DNA of 64,000 bases. Origin: Echinicola vietnamensis DSM 17526 (GTDB lineage: Bacteria; Bacteroidota; Bacteroidia; Cytophagales; Cyclobacteriaceae). Positions 1 through 9,091 of the stretch are shown here, piece after piece (position 1 is the first letter of the stretch; each line of letters opens with the position of its first letter). The stretch spans positions 5,253,501-5,317,500 of the forward strand of contig NC_019904.1 in the NCBI RefSeq assembly GCF_000325705.1, written 5' to 3'. The notes below the pieces were generated by a model. The model was given only the letters and a program-made list of their open reading frames with translations. It was not told the origin of the DNA and ran no database searches. A program made the translations under genes and the position numbers.

Positions 1-591
1 CCGACTTGTATCTTTCTCCAAATTGTCATTATTTTGTAACCATTTACTTTTTAATCCACTAGGAACGACTTCAATTTTATGTACAATTTTATCTGATTCA
101 TTTTTAGGCAACAAATCCAGCAATTTTAACTTATAGGAAGGAGATAAAACTATAATTTTCTTGGCGCTTTTGAGTATTTCATAGGCCACTCCTCGTAAGT
201 CAATCCTCCATTTGTAAATACTATTTATATCAGAATTCCTAACTGTAATGACATATGGAATATTAAACTTCTTAAATATCTCATAAGCAACACCACCATC
301 AACAAACCAAGTATGTGCATGTATTAATTTTAATTTATTATAATCAACACTGATGCTCTCTAACGACTTATTTATCCTACTTCTATAATTTATTCTATCA
401 AAAGGATTCCACGATGGGCTATAGAATATTTCTCCTTGTTGTAAACAAACAAAATTCTTTTTATTCCAATCTTCATATCTCGACTTTAACATAGGGACAT
501 GAATATGTTGTTCATAAACCTTATCTATTTCACTGAATAGTATTCCATGGATAACATTACTGGGATAATACGAACATATCTGAAGTATCAT
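1..591 (-). CDS. Glycosyltransferase family 4-like protein (3' end beyond window)
   Basis: The frame is open from an ATG at 591 to the window edge, giving 197 residues of the N-terminal half. It starts MILQICSYYP and contains HAHTWFVDGG followed by YVITVRNSD and, later, VVPSG. This is the usual layout of the N-terminal Rossmann domain of GT-B (GT4) glycosyltransferases, where the acceptor-side domain ends near a VxPxG segment before the sugar-nucleotide domain. The donor-binding domain is cut off, so substrate cannot be judged. It lies 7 bp downstream of the flippase gene, is equally AT-rich and co-oriented, so it probably adds one sugar of the polysaccharide repeat unit at the cytoplasmic face of the membrane. 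It was identified by reading the reverse strand. Confidence 0.75.
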   Translation of the reverse strand, partial: MILQICSYYPSNVIHGILFSEIDKVYEQHIHVPMLKSRYEDWNKKNFVCLQQGEIFYSPSWNPFDRINYRSRINKSLESISVDYNKLKLIHAHTWFVDGGVAYEIFKKFNIPYVITVRNSDINSIYKWRIDLRGVAYEILKSAKKIIVLSPSYKLKLLDLLPKNESDKIVHKIEVVPSGLKSKWLQNNDNLEKDTSR

Positions 592-598
592 ATTTTTT

Positions 599-1873
599 CT
601 ATTTACCTAATCCAAATACAGACTTAAAAATTATAACTAAATAAAAAACATAACTCACTAAAACTCCTATACTGTATAAAAATAATAAGTCGAAATAATC
701 CAATCTTAATAAATCTGCTCCTATAAAAAGTAGAAAAACCATTAGTATAAACCTACCGTATTGCCAATACGCATTTAGTTTGATTTTATTTATTCCAACC
801 AATATGATCCCTAATGGACTAACTAAAATTTGGGAAATAAAAACTAAACTAATTATCTCCACCACTTTACCTGATATTTCCCAATCTTTTCCAAAAATCA
901 ATACGATAATATCCTCTCCATAAAATTTTAATGTAAGAAAAACTGGAATTCCAAATAAAAGCAAAATTCCTAATGTATTTAAAAACGTAGATTTCACCTC
1001 AGATACTTTACCACTTTTAAATGATTCAACGACCTTTTCAAAGAAAATATTACTAATAGTTTGAGCGACAAAAGATACAGGCAAAACAACGATCATATTG
1101 GCAAGGCCAAAATATCCAACTTCTTCCTTGGTATAATAAATCCCTAAAAAAACTACAATTAGCTGGATCCCAACAATATTAATCATATTAGATGGAACAT
1201 TATGCAGAGGAAAATCTTTATATTTTAAGAATATATTTTTCATACTCTTAAAATTATACTTTACAACAGGAAGGCTCGATTTAGCTTTCAGAAATAGGAA
1301 CAAACACCCAATGATTACACCAGTAATTTTACCTATTGCCAATCCAAATTCATTTCTTCCAAAAACCTTTGCTACGAGTAAGGCTAATGCCACATAAATA
1401 ATTGATTCAACAATTTTAGAAATTGCCTTTAATGTGAATTTTTTCTCTCTAATAAACCAATAATTTAAAATATTAAAAAATGCATAAAAGAGAACATAAA
1501 AGGGAACTAAATAAACCGTATGGTTTAATTTGAAACTACGAACTAAAAAATCCTTAAAAATAAAAACTAATGCGAATACAATTACAAAAAAAATGAATGC
1601 AAATAAGGTGTTTAATCCTAATACATCTTTTATTCTTCCTTTATTTTTTTCTAAAACTAAAGCATTTTCCAACTTTCCAGTTGAAGCAACAATTAATATG
1701 CTACATAACGAAACCAAGCCCGTAACTTCGGCCATTCCATTTTCATCATATACTCTCGTAAGAATAGGGCTACAAATAACAGGAATTAATTGGGCTATGA
1801 TTACATAAATAGCTTGATTTGCTATTAATCTAAAATAACTAGACTTACTCAAATTCAAAATTACACCTATCAC
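599..1873 (-). CDS. Wzx-type polysaccharide flippase (MOP superfamily)
   Basis: A 424-residue, almost wholly hydrophobic protein with about 12 membrane helices. It has the N-terminal pattern of oligosaccharide flippases: a helix rich in Ile/Ala, then PILTRVYDENGMAEVTGL, where family members have a short loop with R-x-Y and G. The known role of the family is to move undecaprenyl-linked repeat units from the cytoplasmic to the periplasmic face of the inner membrane. It sits between the colitose genes and a glycosyltransferase, with a Wzy-like gene further upstream, as expected for a Wzx/Wzy-dependent locus. A second MOP protein lies at 22302-23831. Very AT-rich, like its neighbours. Confidence 0.85.
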   Translation of the reverse strand: MIGVILNLSKSSYFRLIANQAIYVIIAQLIPVICSPILTRVYDENGMAEVTGLVSLCSILIVASTGKLENALVLEKNKGRIKDVLGLNTLFAFIFFVIVFALVFIFKDFLVRSFKLNHTVYLVPFYVLFYAFFNILNYWFIREKKFTLKAISKIVESIIYVALALLVAKVFGRNEFGLAIGKITGVIIGCLFLFLKAKSSLPVVKYNFKSMKNIFLKYKDFPLHNVPSNMINIVGIQLIVVFLGIYYTKEEVGYFGLANMIVVLPVSFVAQTISNIFFEKVVESFKSGKVSEVKSTFLNTLGILLLFGIPVFLTLKFYGEDIIVLIFGKDWEISGKVVEIISLVFISQILVSPLGIILVGINKIKLNAYWQYGRFILMVFLLFIGADLLRLDYFDLLFLYSIGVLVSYVFYLVIIFKSVFGLGK

Positions 1874-1882
1874 GAAAAGAAC

Positions 1883-1911
1883 TCCACCCCTCTTTTATTG
1901 AAAGGGGTGGA
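1883..1911 (-). terminator. Intra-operon hairpin between colD and the flippase gene
   Basis: Nine-base perfect arms (TCCACCCCT and its complement) flank an 11-base loop. On the minus strand the stem is followed by a short T-containing run. It lies in the 45-bp gap between the colD stop and the flippase start, so it may be a partial terminator or an RNA-processing/stability stem that lowers flippase expression relative to the sugar genes. Role inferred. Confidence 0.5.
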
Positions 1912-1918
1912 TTATATT

Positions 1919-3076
1919 TTAAATTATTGAATATAAATAATTAATTTGATCCTTAAGATCAATTTGATGATTACCTACAAATAATCCATTTGTATCCAAC
2001 TTTTGAGCAGATTTCATTTCACCATGAATTTCATAATCAAAATATTTTAATACTTCATTCTTGGTAAAGTCCCCAGTAACTATTGGTCGACAATCTATTC
2101 CCTTATTAGTTAATAATTCAACCAACTCATCTCTACGGTACTTAGCACTATCTTTTAAAATTATACTGAACCCAAACCAACTACTCTCTCCTAATTCCTC
2201 TTGTAAAATAAACTCATCATTACCGGAAAATAATTCTTTGAAATATTTAGCATTTGACCTTCTTACATTAATAAAATCATCTAGTTTTTTAAGTTGCTCT
2301 ATTCCAATGGCCCCACTCATCTCTACAGGGCGAACATTATATCCAGGAAGAACAAATCTAAATGATTCCTTAAACCAATCATCTCCTTTATTAGAAACCT
2401 CATTTTCTTTTGGTAGATGTCTAGTCCATCCATGGGACCTTAAGCTTAAAAGAATATGATACAATTCTTTATCATCAGTTGAAATAACACCACCTTCCAT
2501 CGTAGCAATATGATGAGAATAGAATGTAGAGAAAGTTCCCATGATTCCGAATGTCCCTGCCTGCTTACCATTAAAAGTAGCTCCAAGCGACTCGCAGTTA
2601 TCTTCCAAAAGTAATATATCTTTATCTGCTATAATCCTGTTAATCCTATCAAAGTTGTTAGGATTTCCGAGAAGATTGACAGCTAGTATCATTCTAGTTT
2701 TATCATTAACCGCAGCTTCTAAAGCTTCAAGATCATAATTTAAAGTGTTTATATCAATATCAACAAATTTGAGCTTAAGTCCATATTGATACAATGGATA
2801 ATATGAAGTCGACCATGATACTGCAGGAACAATAACTTCATCCCCCTTTTTAAGTGGATCATTTTTTTTATAAAACAAGGCTGCCACAGCTAATAAATTT
2901 GCTGAGGACCCTGAATTCACCATAACACAATATTTTGAGCCTAAGAATTTTGCAAAATCATTTTCAAAACTTTGCACATATTCCCCCATAGTATACATAT
3001 CTTTTGCTATCACATTTTTAATAGCCTGTAGTTCAGCATCATCCCATGTTGAGGTTGCCAATGGATATTTAATCAT
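1919..3076 (-). CDS. colD: GDP-4-keto-6-deoxy-D-mannose 3-dehydratase (ColD type)
   Basis: A 385-residue fold-type I PLP protein of the DegT/DnrJ/EryC1/StrS superfamily. The residue that is Lys in aminotransferases is His here: the segment FYSHHIATMEGG places His188 at the cofactor position, as in E. coli ColD. Together with the start [13 protein letters not shown] and the phrase VPAVSWSTSYYPL, this matches the ColD dehydratase rather than the perosamine synthase branch. The known reaction removes the C3 hydroxyl of GDP-4-keto-6-deoxymannose using PLP and glutamate. Its start overlaps the end of the colC-like gene by 8 bp, and gmd precedes that. It therefore commits GDP-mannose to the 3,6-dideoxy sugar colitose (inference, strong). 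Confidence 0.9.
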   Translation of the reverse strand: MIKYPLATSTWDDAELQAIKNVIAKDMYTMGEYVQSFENDFAKFLGSKYCVMVNSGSSANLLAVAALFYKKNDPLKKGDEVIVPAVSWSTSYYPLYQYGLKLKFVDIDINTLNYDLEALEAAVNDKTRMILAVNLLGNPNNFDRINRIIADKDILLLEDNCESLGATFNGKQAGTFGIMGTFSTFYSHHIATMEGGVISTDDKELYHILLSLRSHGWTRHLPKENEVSNKGDDWFKESFRFVLPGYNVRPVEMSGAIGIEQLKKLDDFINVRRSNAKYFKELFSGNDEFILQEELGESSWFGFSIILKDSAKYRRDELVELLTNKGIDCRPIVTGDFTKNEVLKYFDYEIHGEMKSAQKLDTNGLFVGNHQIDLKDQINYLYSII

Positions 3077-4016
3077 TATAATTTTCTTTGAAATATTGAT
3101 AAGTTCTTTTTATTCCTTCCGAAAGTAAAAAACTTGGTTTCCAACCAAACTCATTTAATCTGTTTACATCAACTACTTTTTGTTTCATACCAACGGGCTT
3201 TGATAAATCATGAAAAAATTCTCCCTCGTACCCTATTATTTTGGCTACTGTTTCATAATATTCATTAATTGAATAATCCACACCTAATCCAACATTAAGA
3301 TTTTGAGGCATAGATTCTAGCTTTTTTAATGCATAAAAGATAAAATCAGCCAAATCTTCTGCATACATAAATTCTCTACGAGAATTACCATCTCCCCAAA
3401 TATCAACTTTCTTTATACCCTTTCTTTTTGCAGCATCTATTTTCCTTATAACTGCCGGAAGCATATGTGAATTATTTGGTGAAAATTTATCGTGCTTTCC
3501 ATAAAGATTACATGGAATAACGGTTTTATACAAGAAACTCGGATCCTCCTTAGAAATATACTCACATAGCTTTGTAGAAAAAATTTTAGCTAAAGCATAT
3601 CCTTCATTGGTTGGTTCTAGTTCTCCTTTCAATATTAAATTTTCTTGAAGAGGATTTACTGCATTTCTGGGATATACACAAGAACTACTTAAATTAAGAA
3701 ATTTTTTTACGTTATTTTCTTTTGCTCCTAAAATCACATTCTGCCCCATGTTTAAATTTTCTAATAAAAAATTAACTGGATCAGCCATGTTTGCTTGTAT
3801 TCCTCCAACTTTCCCTGCTGCATGAACTATTATATCAGGTTTAGTTTTATTGATGTATTGGTATACATCGGTTTTATTTAGCAGGTTAAGCTCTTTACTA
3901 TTGGGAGAAAATATTTCATAATACGGCATTAATGATGAATATTCCAAAATATTTCTGCCAACCATCCCACTCCCACCAGTCAAAAGTATTCTTGAAATTG
4001 GCTTATTTTTACTCAT
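3069..4016 (-). CDS. NAD(P)-dependent epimerase/reductase of the GDP-fucose synthase family, probably ColC-like
   Basis: A 315-residue extended SDR. It has the Rossmann motif GGSGMVG at residues 14-20, a Ser-rich catalytic segment LSSSCVYP near 110-116, and the active-site pair Y140/K144 in YALAK. The closest family is GDP-L-fucose synthase (Fcl/WcaG), which performs C3/C5 epimerisation and C4 reduction. Because the next gene is colD, whose product lacks a C3 hydroxyl, the likely role is the ColC reaction (C5 epimerisation and C4 reduction to GDP-L-colitose). A true Fcl cannot be excluded from sequence alone. It overlaps both neighbours by 8 bp, which suggests translational coupling. Confidence 0.85.
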   Translation of the reverse strand: MSKNKPISRILLTGGSGMVGRNILEYSSLMPYYEIFSPNSKELNLLNKTDVYQYINKTKPDIIVHAAGKVGGIQANMADPVNFLLENLNMGQNVILGAKENNVKKFLNLSSSCVYPRNAVNPLQENLILKGELEPTNEGYALAKIFSTKLCEYISKEDPSFLYKTVIPCNLYGKHDKFSPNNSHMLPAVIRKIDAAKRKGIKKVDIWGDGNSRREFMYAEDLADFIFYALKKLESMPQNLNVGLGVDYSINEYYETVAKIIGYEGEFFHDLSKPVGMKQKVVDVNRLNEFGWKPSFLLSEGIKRTYQYFKENYND

Positions 4017-5124
4017 AATAATTTTTTATTTCGTATCCACCCGATTTCAGGAATTGCTGTTTGGTCATAAGTTTCAAGTCAGACTCCATCATTTCATCAA
4101 TTAAGTCACTTAGGTCATATTTAGGTTCCCATCCTAATTTCTTCTTTGCCTTAGAATAATCACCAATTAAAAGATCTACTTCAGTAGGACGATAATATTT
4201 TGGATCCACTGATAAAATCTCCTTCCCAATTGGTATTTGATATTCGGGGTTATTGCACGCTTTAACTAACGCCACTTCATTCTCACCATCTCCCTGGAAA
4301 TCTAATTCAATACCAACATAACTAAATGCCATTCGAACAAAATCTCTGACAGTCGTTGTTATTCCAGTAGCAATCACCCAATCCTCTGCCTTTTCAGCTT
4401 GTAAAATCATCCACATCATTCGAACATAATCTTTTGCATGGCCCCAGTCTCTTTTAGAATCAAGATTTCCTAGGTAAAATTTATCTTGTAAGCCTAAAGC
4501 AATTTTTGAAACAGCCCTAGTAATTTTTCTTGTAACAAAAGTTTCTCCTCGGATTGGGGATTCATGATTAAATAAAACTCCATTACATGCGTAAATACCA
4601 TAAGCCTCACGATAATTTACAGTAATCCAATAGGCATACATTTTAGCAACAGCATATGGACTTCTTGGATAAAAAGGTGTGGTCTCTTTTTGGGGTACCT
4701 CCTGTACTTTCCCATACAATTCGGAAGTAGATGCTTGATATATTTTAGTTTTCGACTCGAGGCCTAAAAGTCTAATCGCTTCTAAGATCCTTAAGGTCCC
4801 TAAACCATCTGCGTTTGCTGTATATTCTGGTGTCTCAAAAGAAACATGAACATGACTCATTGCAGCTAAATTATATATTTCATCAGGTTGAATTTCTTGA
4901 ATCAATCTTATTAAATTAGTGCTATCTGTCATATCACCATAATGAAGAAAAAAGTTTCTATTCTCTTCATGAGGGTCTTGATACAAATGATCAATTCTAT
5001 CAGTATTGAATAATGAACTTCTTCTTTTTATACCATGAACCAAATACCCTTTCTTTAATAAGAATTCGCTAAGGTACGCACCGTCTTGGCCTGTTACCCC
5101 AGTAATTAATGCTACTTTACTCAT
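4009..5124 (-). CDS. gmd: GDP-mannose 4,6-dehydratase
   Basis: A 371-residue extended SDR with the NADP-binding motif TGVTGQDG at residues 8-15, the family-typical HGIKRRSS, the active-site segment STSELYG around 132-138, and Y157/K161 in YAVAK. It converts GDP-D-mannose to GDP-4-keto-6-deoxy-D-mannose, the common precursor of fucose, colitose, perosamine and rhamnose. Length and motifs are normal for the family. The product would be used by the two following genes. GDP-mannose would come from the ManC at 17790-18788. Start codon and the upstream stop overlap in ATGAGTAA. Confidence 0.95.
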   Translation of the reverse strand: MSKVALITGVTGQDGAYLSEFLLKKGYLVHGIKRRSSLFNTDRIDHLYQDPHEENRNFFLHYGDMTDSTNLIRLIQEIQPDEIYNLAAMSHVHVSFETPEYTANADGLGTLRILEAIRLLGLESKTKIYQASTSELYGKVQEVPQKETTPFYPRSPYAVAKMYAYWITVNYREAYGIYACNGVLFNHESPIRGETFVTRKITRAVSKIALGLQDKFYLGNLDSKRDWGHAKDYVRMMWMILQAEKAEDWVIATGITTTVRDFVRMAFSYVGIELDFQGDGENEVALVKACNNPEYQIPIGKEILSVDPKYYRPTEVDLLIGDYSKAKKKLGWEPKYDLSDLIDEMMESDLKLMTKQQFLKSGGYEIKNYYE

Positions 5125-6418
5125 ATATTGTATTTGTTATAGATTTGTTTTTATTATTTAGAAATATGTAAACAAATATTAATAAAAAAAGGAAAGCGTG
5201 AGAAATAAAAAAAGTCCCAATAAAAGCTGTATTTGCATAATAGATATAAACAAAAAACAACCCGAAATATTCCTTTCCGACATTAACATTGCTAAAGATT
5301 TTAAATGATATAGAAAATATAATTGAATGTAATACGACTCCTATCCAACCAATGCTTAAGAAACCATCAGGTATTATTCCAATATTTGCATTCAAATCTT
5401 CATTTCCAGAAAAGTATTGCCCCATTTTTCTGGATAACGATAAATTAGACTCGCCGGATTTAAAAAAAGAAAGGAAAGAATGTGTGTAATAAGTAAAATT
5501 ATGTTCATTGAAATAACTATAATATAAATCTTCAAAATAAGGAGGTACAAAAAACACCCTTCTAATTGCCATATCTGATAAAAATCCTGTACTGTATATT
5601 TCATATTCCGTAATTGAAAGAAAACACAGTATCAAAATCAAGCTCATAAATAAAATGAGTTTTTTCCGAAATGTTGAACCCAAATAAAAAAACACAACAG
5701 CAAAAAAACCCAAGAAAATACTCTTCAACGCTCCATTTGCTAAAAATAAATAAGCAACAAAAACAAAACATAATCCAACATAAAAAAATCTTCTTGTTAA
5801 AAGAGCAACTACTAACAGAGATGGTAATATAACTCTAGAAAGTGGTGATAGTAAGTAATTTAATATCCCAGGTTTAGAAACGTCTCTAAAGGACAATCTT
5901 GTATCATAAATATCAGAAAGAAGTAAATTGTTAAAGTCAACATGTTTAAAATATATTAAATAAGGAAAAACTAAAAAGGAACTACCCCAGAACACTATTA
6001 AAAAATTTTTTTCTGAAGTTTCAATACTAAATTTAGGAAGGGCGAGTAATGGTAGAGGAAGTTTAATAATTACTAAAAATACTATCAGTAATATAATATA
6101 ACCAACTACTGGCAATAAATTATTTGAAGTTGAAAAATAATATATTACCTGTGGATAAAATAAATAAATCAATATGAAATGCCATACCGTTGAAATAAAA
6201 TTTGATTTCAGTTTAATCCCAAGTCCAGTAAAAAAAATAACAATGATTATTCCAATATAAAATGAATGTTCATTAAAATTATTTTTAAAACCTAAGTAAC
6301 CCCAAAAAGGGATAATGACATTTAAATAACATAATGTCATTATCCCAAAGAAAAAAATTTCGTAAAGAAATAAATATATGTTAGACTTACTTATTACCAT
6401 ATTAGATGATTGAAACAA
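5117..6418 (-). CDS. Wzy-like O-antigen/repeat-unit polymerase (putative)
   Basis: A 433-residue integral membrane protein with about 10-12 helices and no recognisable soluble catalytic domain. It has one larger hydrophilic region between about residues 270 and 340, the usual topology of Wzy polymerases with a big periplasmic loop. Wzy proteins diverge too far for motif-based proof. The call rests on topology, size, very AT-rich composition and position in a locus that also has Wzx, Wzz and Wza. It would join repeat units in the periplasm. Its last codons overlap the gmd start by 8 bp. Confidence 0.65.
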   Translation of the reverse strand: MFQSSNMVISKSNIYLFLYEIFFFGIMTLCYLNVIIPFWGYLGFKNNFNEHSFYIGIIIVIFFTGLGIKLKSNFISTVWHFILIYLFYPQVIYYFSTSNNLLPVVGYIILLIVFLVIIKLPLPLLALPKFSIETSEKNFLIVFWGSSFLVFPYLIYFKHVDFNNLLLSDIYDTRLSFRDVSKPGILNYLLSPLSRVILPSLLVVALLTRRFFYVGLCFVFVAYLFLANGALKSIFLGFFAVVFFYLGSTFRKKLILFMSLILILCFLSITEYEIYSTGFLSDMAIRRVFFVPPYFEDLYYSYFNEHNFTYYTHSFLSFFKSGESNLSLSRKMGQYFSGNEDLNANIGIIPDGFLSIGWIGVVLHSIIFSISFKIFSNVNVGKEYFGLFFVYIYYANTAFIGTFFISHAFLFLLIFVYIFLNNKNKSITNTIYE

Positions 6419-6435
6419 ATCTAAAAATCTTAGTT

Positions 6436-7755
6436 TTAAAGTCTTCCATGTACTAAATCCTTTCTATAAAACGCTTTCGTATCATACAATACAGACAGAC
6501 CATTAGTTTTTATATCCTCAAGATCCATATCGCTAAACTCTTTATGTCCTACAGCTAAAATAACAGCATCATATTTACTTAATTTATTTTTTGAAGTTAG
6601 TTGTATTCCATATTCTTCTTGCACTTCTTCTCTGGAGGCCCAAGGATCATAAACATCCACCTCTAAACCAAATTGATTTAATTCTTTATATATATCTATA
6701 ACCCTGGTATTACGGATATCTGGGCAATTTTCCTTAAAAGTAAATCCTAAAATTAATGCCTTACTTCCTTTAATGGTCTTACCTTTTTGGATCATCAATT
6801 TGATCACTTTATTGGCCACAAACATCCCCATATTATCATTTACTCTTCTTCCAGAGAGGATAACTGCAGGATGATAGCCAACTTGCTCAGCCTTATGGGC
6901 CAAATAATAAGGATCTACCCCTATACAGTGTCCTCCTACTAAGCCAGGCTTATATTTTAAGAAATTCCATTTAGTACCAGCAGCTTCCAACACCTCATTC
7001 GTATCAATACCTAAGCGATCGAAAATTAAGGCCAATTCGTTGACAAAGGAAATATTGACATCCCTTTGGGCATTTTCTATAGCTTTAGAAGCTTCTGCTA
7101 CCTTAATACTTGAAGCTTTATAGGTACCTGCCTCAATAATTGAAGCATAAAGTTCATTTACATAGTCCGCAACTTCTGGGGTTGAACCCGAAGTCACTTT
7201 TTTGATTTTGGTCAAGGTGTTCACCTTATCTCCTGGATTAATCCTTTCTGGGGAATAACCACAATAAAAATCCTGATTAAATATCAAACCAGATTCACGC
7301 TCCAATATCGGTACGCAATCTTCTTCTGTACATCCCGGATAGGTGGTAGATTCATAAATGACCACATCTCCTTTCTTTAAAAGTTTTCCCAACATGGTAC
7401 TCGCTGCAATCAATGGTTGAAGATCCGGTGTCTTATGTTCATTTATAGGGGTTGGAACAGTTACAATAAAAATATTGCAGGATGAAATTTCTGAAACGTC
7501 ATTCGAAGGTAAAAAGCCTTTGCCTTTATGATCCAAACCGATCGAAGACTTCACTAAAGAAGATTGTAACTTTTCATCCTCTACTTCCAAAGTAAAATCA
7601 TGCCCTTCTTCTAATCCTTCTATCCTTTTGGGAGAAATATCATAACCCACAGTAGGATAGTACTTGGCTAATTCAACCGCTAGCGGTAAACCGACATAAC
7701 CTAAACCAATCACCGCAATTTTAGATTGGTGCAAAGGTAAAAGAGCTGTATTCAT
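6436..7755 (-). CDS. tviB: UDP-N-acetylhexosamine 6-dehydrogenase, TviB/WbpO type (copy 1)
   Basis: A 439-residue nucleotide-sugar dehydrogenase. Motif [12 protein letters not shown] at 17-28 binds NAD, TVPTPI lies near 99-104, and the catalytic cysteine is C277 in [12 protein letters not shown], with the FTFKENCPD segment further on. The His before the catalytic Cys and the phrase [10 protein letters not shown] mark the TviB/WbpO group, which oxidises the 6-hydroxyl of UDP-GlcNAc or UDP-GalNAc to a uronic acid, rather than Ugd. A paralogue of the same length with the same Cys position is at 15269-16588. This copy is much more AT-rich than the other, so it may have arrived with the left-hand cassette. 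Confidence 0.88.
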   Translation of the reverse strand: MNTALLPLHQSKIAVIGLGYVGLPLAVELAKYYPTVGYDISPKRIEGLEEGHDFTLEVEDEKLQSSLVKSSIGLDHKGKGFLPSNDVSEISSCNIFIVTVPTPINEHKTPDLQPLIAASTMLGKLLKKGDVVIYESTTYPGCTEEDCVPILERESGLIFNQDFYCGYSPERINPGDKVNTLTKIKKVTSGSTPEVADYVNELYASIIEAGTYKASSIKVAEASKAIENAQRDVNISFVNELALIFDRLGIDTNEVLEAAGTKWNFLKYKPGLVGGHCIGVDPYYLAHKAEQVGYHPAVILSGRRVNDNMGMFVANKVIKLMIQKGKTIKGSKALILGFTFKENCPDIRNTRVIDIYKELNQFGLEVDVYDPWASREEVQEEYGIQLTSKNKLSKYDAVILAVGHKEFSDMDLEDIKTNGLSVLYDTKAFYRKDLVHGRL

Positions 7756-7865
7756 ATTTTATTTTATTATTTACTAAAATGAAGTTGATTATTTTAAAGA
7801 AAGAATGAAAAATTTTCGATTATCATTAGAATTGTATTCTCGTAAATACTATATTTTTTTTCGGA

Positions 7866-8981
7866 TTAAGTACCCCGCCATTCTTCTTTTATAGTGTTAA
7901 AGTATTCTAGCCCTAATATTATCCCTAAGGAAATTACAAGTCCCAAAACAACAAAAACCACTAATATCATTGACCTCTTAGGCGCAGACTTTTCTGCCGG
8001 CACGGTAATAGGATCAATCACTGAAAAAACAGGTGTATCCTTACTCACTTGAAGCTTAGCTTGCTCCAATTGCTTGGCCAATTCGGAATAGACCGAGAAA
8101 GCCAAATTATACTCCGCTTCCAGCTTTTCCAATTGATTTAATGCAACGGAACTGGAGATGTTTTGATTTCTATCCCTGAAGTGAGCCAACTTTGTTTGTA
8201 TATTTCCAAATTCCCTTTTCTTTTCCTGGTACCTTTCCTCGGTAAATTTTAATTGCTCGGCTGCATTTTTAACTTTGAAGGCAATCACTTCCTGTTGCAG
8301 TAACTGCTCCGCATACTTTGCCAGTTGAGCTGCTGCCTTCGGTTCAGGCATAACCGTGGAGAGTTCCACAAACCCCTCCTTATCATTAAAAGAAATCGAG
8401 ATTTGACCATTGAGCCTTTTAAAATGTCTCAGCTCTTCACCTGATACAGTAATCATTTCTCCTTCCTTATTTACAACCTCCTCCGCTTCTGTTTCTCCTT
8501 TGATAGCTTTTATGATAACCCCTGGTAAACCAAGTGTATATTTTTTGATATAGCCCAAAAAACCGGGTGAGTAGTACTCTTCATAGTATTCTTGATAAGT
8601 CACTGTTTGATCAATTCCCTCAAACTGCAACGGGGCAGTTAACATAGCCTTTTTAAAGGGAATACTACCCACAATTTTGGGATATAACATGGGAGGAATT
8701 TCTGAACCTCCACTCATTCCTCCAAGGTTTATTCCTGCCAGGGAGGCCAAGCCTGAAAGCGACCCTCCGGCCTTCCCCCCTTCGGAAGTTTGGGGAAGAT
8801 ACGTCCCCTTGGCGGTAAATTCTTTTGGGGATAATAATGCGATCAGTAATCCCAAAACAAAAAATCCTCCCACAATCCTAAATACTAGCTTTCGTCTACC
8901 CCACACAGTTTTGGCTAACGCCAAAAGGTCTATTTCATCGTCTTTTGTAGATGCAATATATTTGGTTGAGTCGTTGTTCAT
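7866..8981 (-). CDS. Wzz-family polysaccharide chain-length determinant
   Basis: A 371-residue protein with the classical Wzz layout. A short cytoplasmic N-terminus holds the DEIDLLALAKTVW segment, followed by helix 1 at about 33-50, then a periplasmic domain with a Gly/Ser-rich stretch near 70-95 and long coiled-coil stretches at about 215-310. A Pro-rich lead (VPAEKSAPKR) precedes helix 2 at about 338-360, and the cytoplasmic tail is short. Members of the family co-operate with Wzy to set chain length. No tyrosine-kinase domain is fused, unlike many capsule Wzc proteins. It lies directly downstream of the Wza-type exporter gene, an expected partner. Confidence 0.88.
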   Translation of the reverse strand: MNNDSTKYIASTKDDEIDLLALAKTVWGRRKLVFRIVGGFFVLGLLIALLSPKEFTAKGTYLPQTSEGGKAGGSLSGLASLAGINLGGMSGGSEIPPMLYPKIVGSIPFKKAMLTAPLQFEGIDQTVTYQEYYEEYYSPGFLGYIKKYTLGLPGVIIKAIKGETEAEEVVNKEGEMITVSGEELRHFKRLNGQISISFNDKEGFVELSTVMPEPKAAAQLAKYAEQLLQQEVIAFKVKNAAEQLKFTEERYQEKKREFGNIQTKLAHFRDRNQNISSSVALNQLEKLEAEYNLAFSVYSELAKQLEQAKLQVSKDTPVFSVIDPITVPAEKSAPKRSMILVVFVVLGLVISLGIILGLEYFNTIKEEWRGT

Positions 8982-9091
8982 CGCAAATTAAATTATAACT
9001 AAAAGGTCCTTTTAATAATTAAGGTACTTAGGCCCGAGTTTGCCTTCCTATGCTCATCTTCCACATCATATGGGATCCCAATGAGAAGTGA

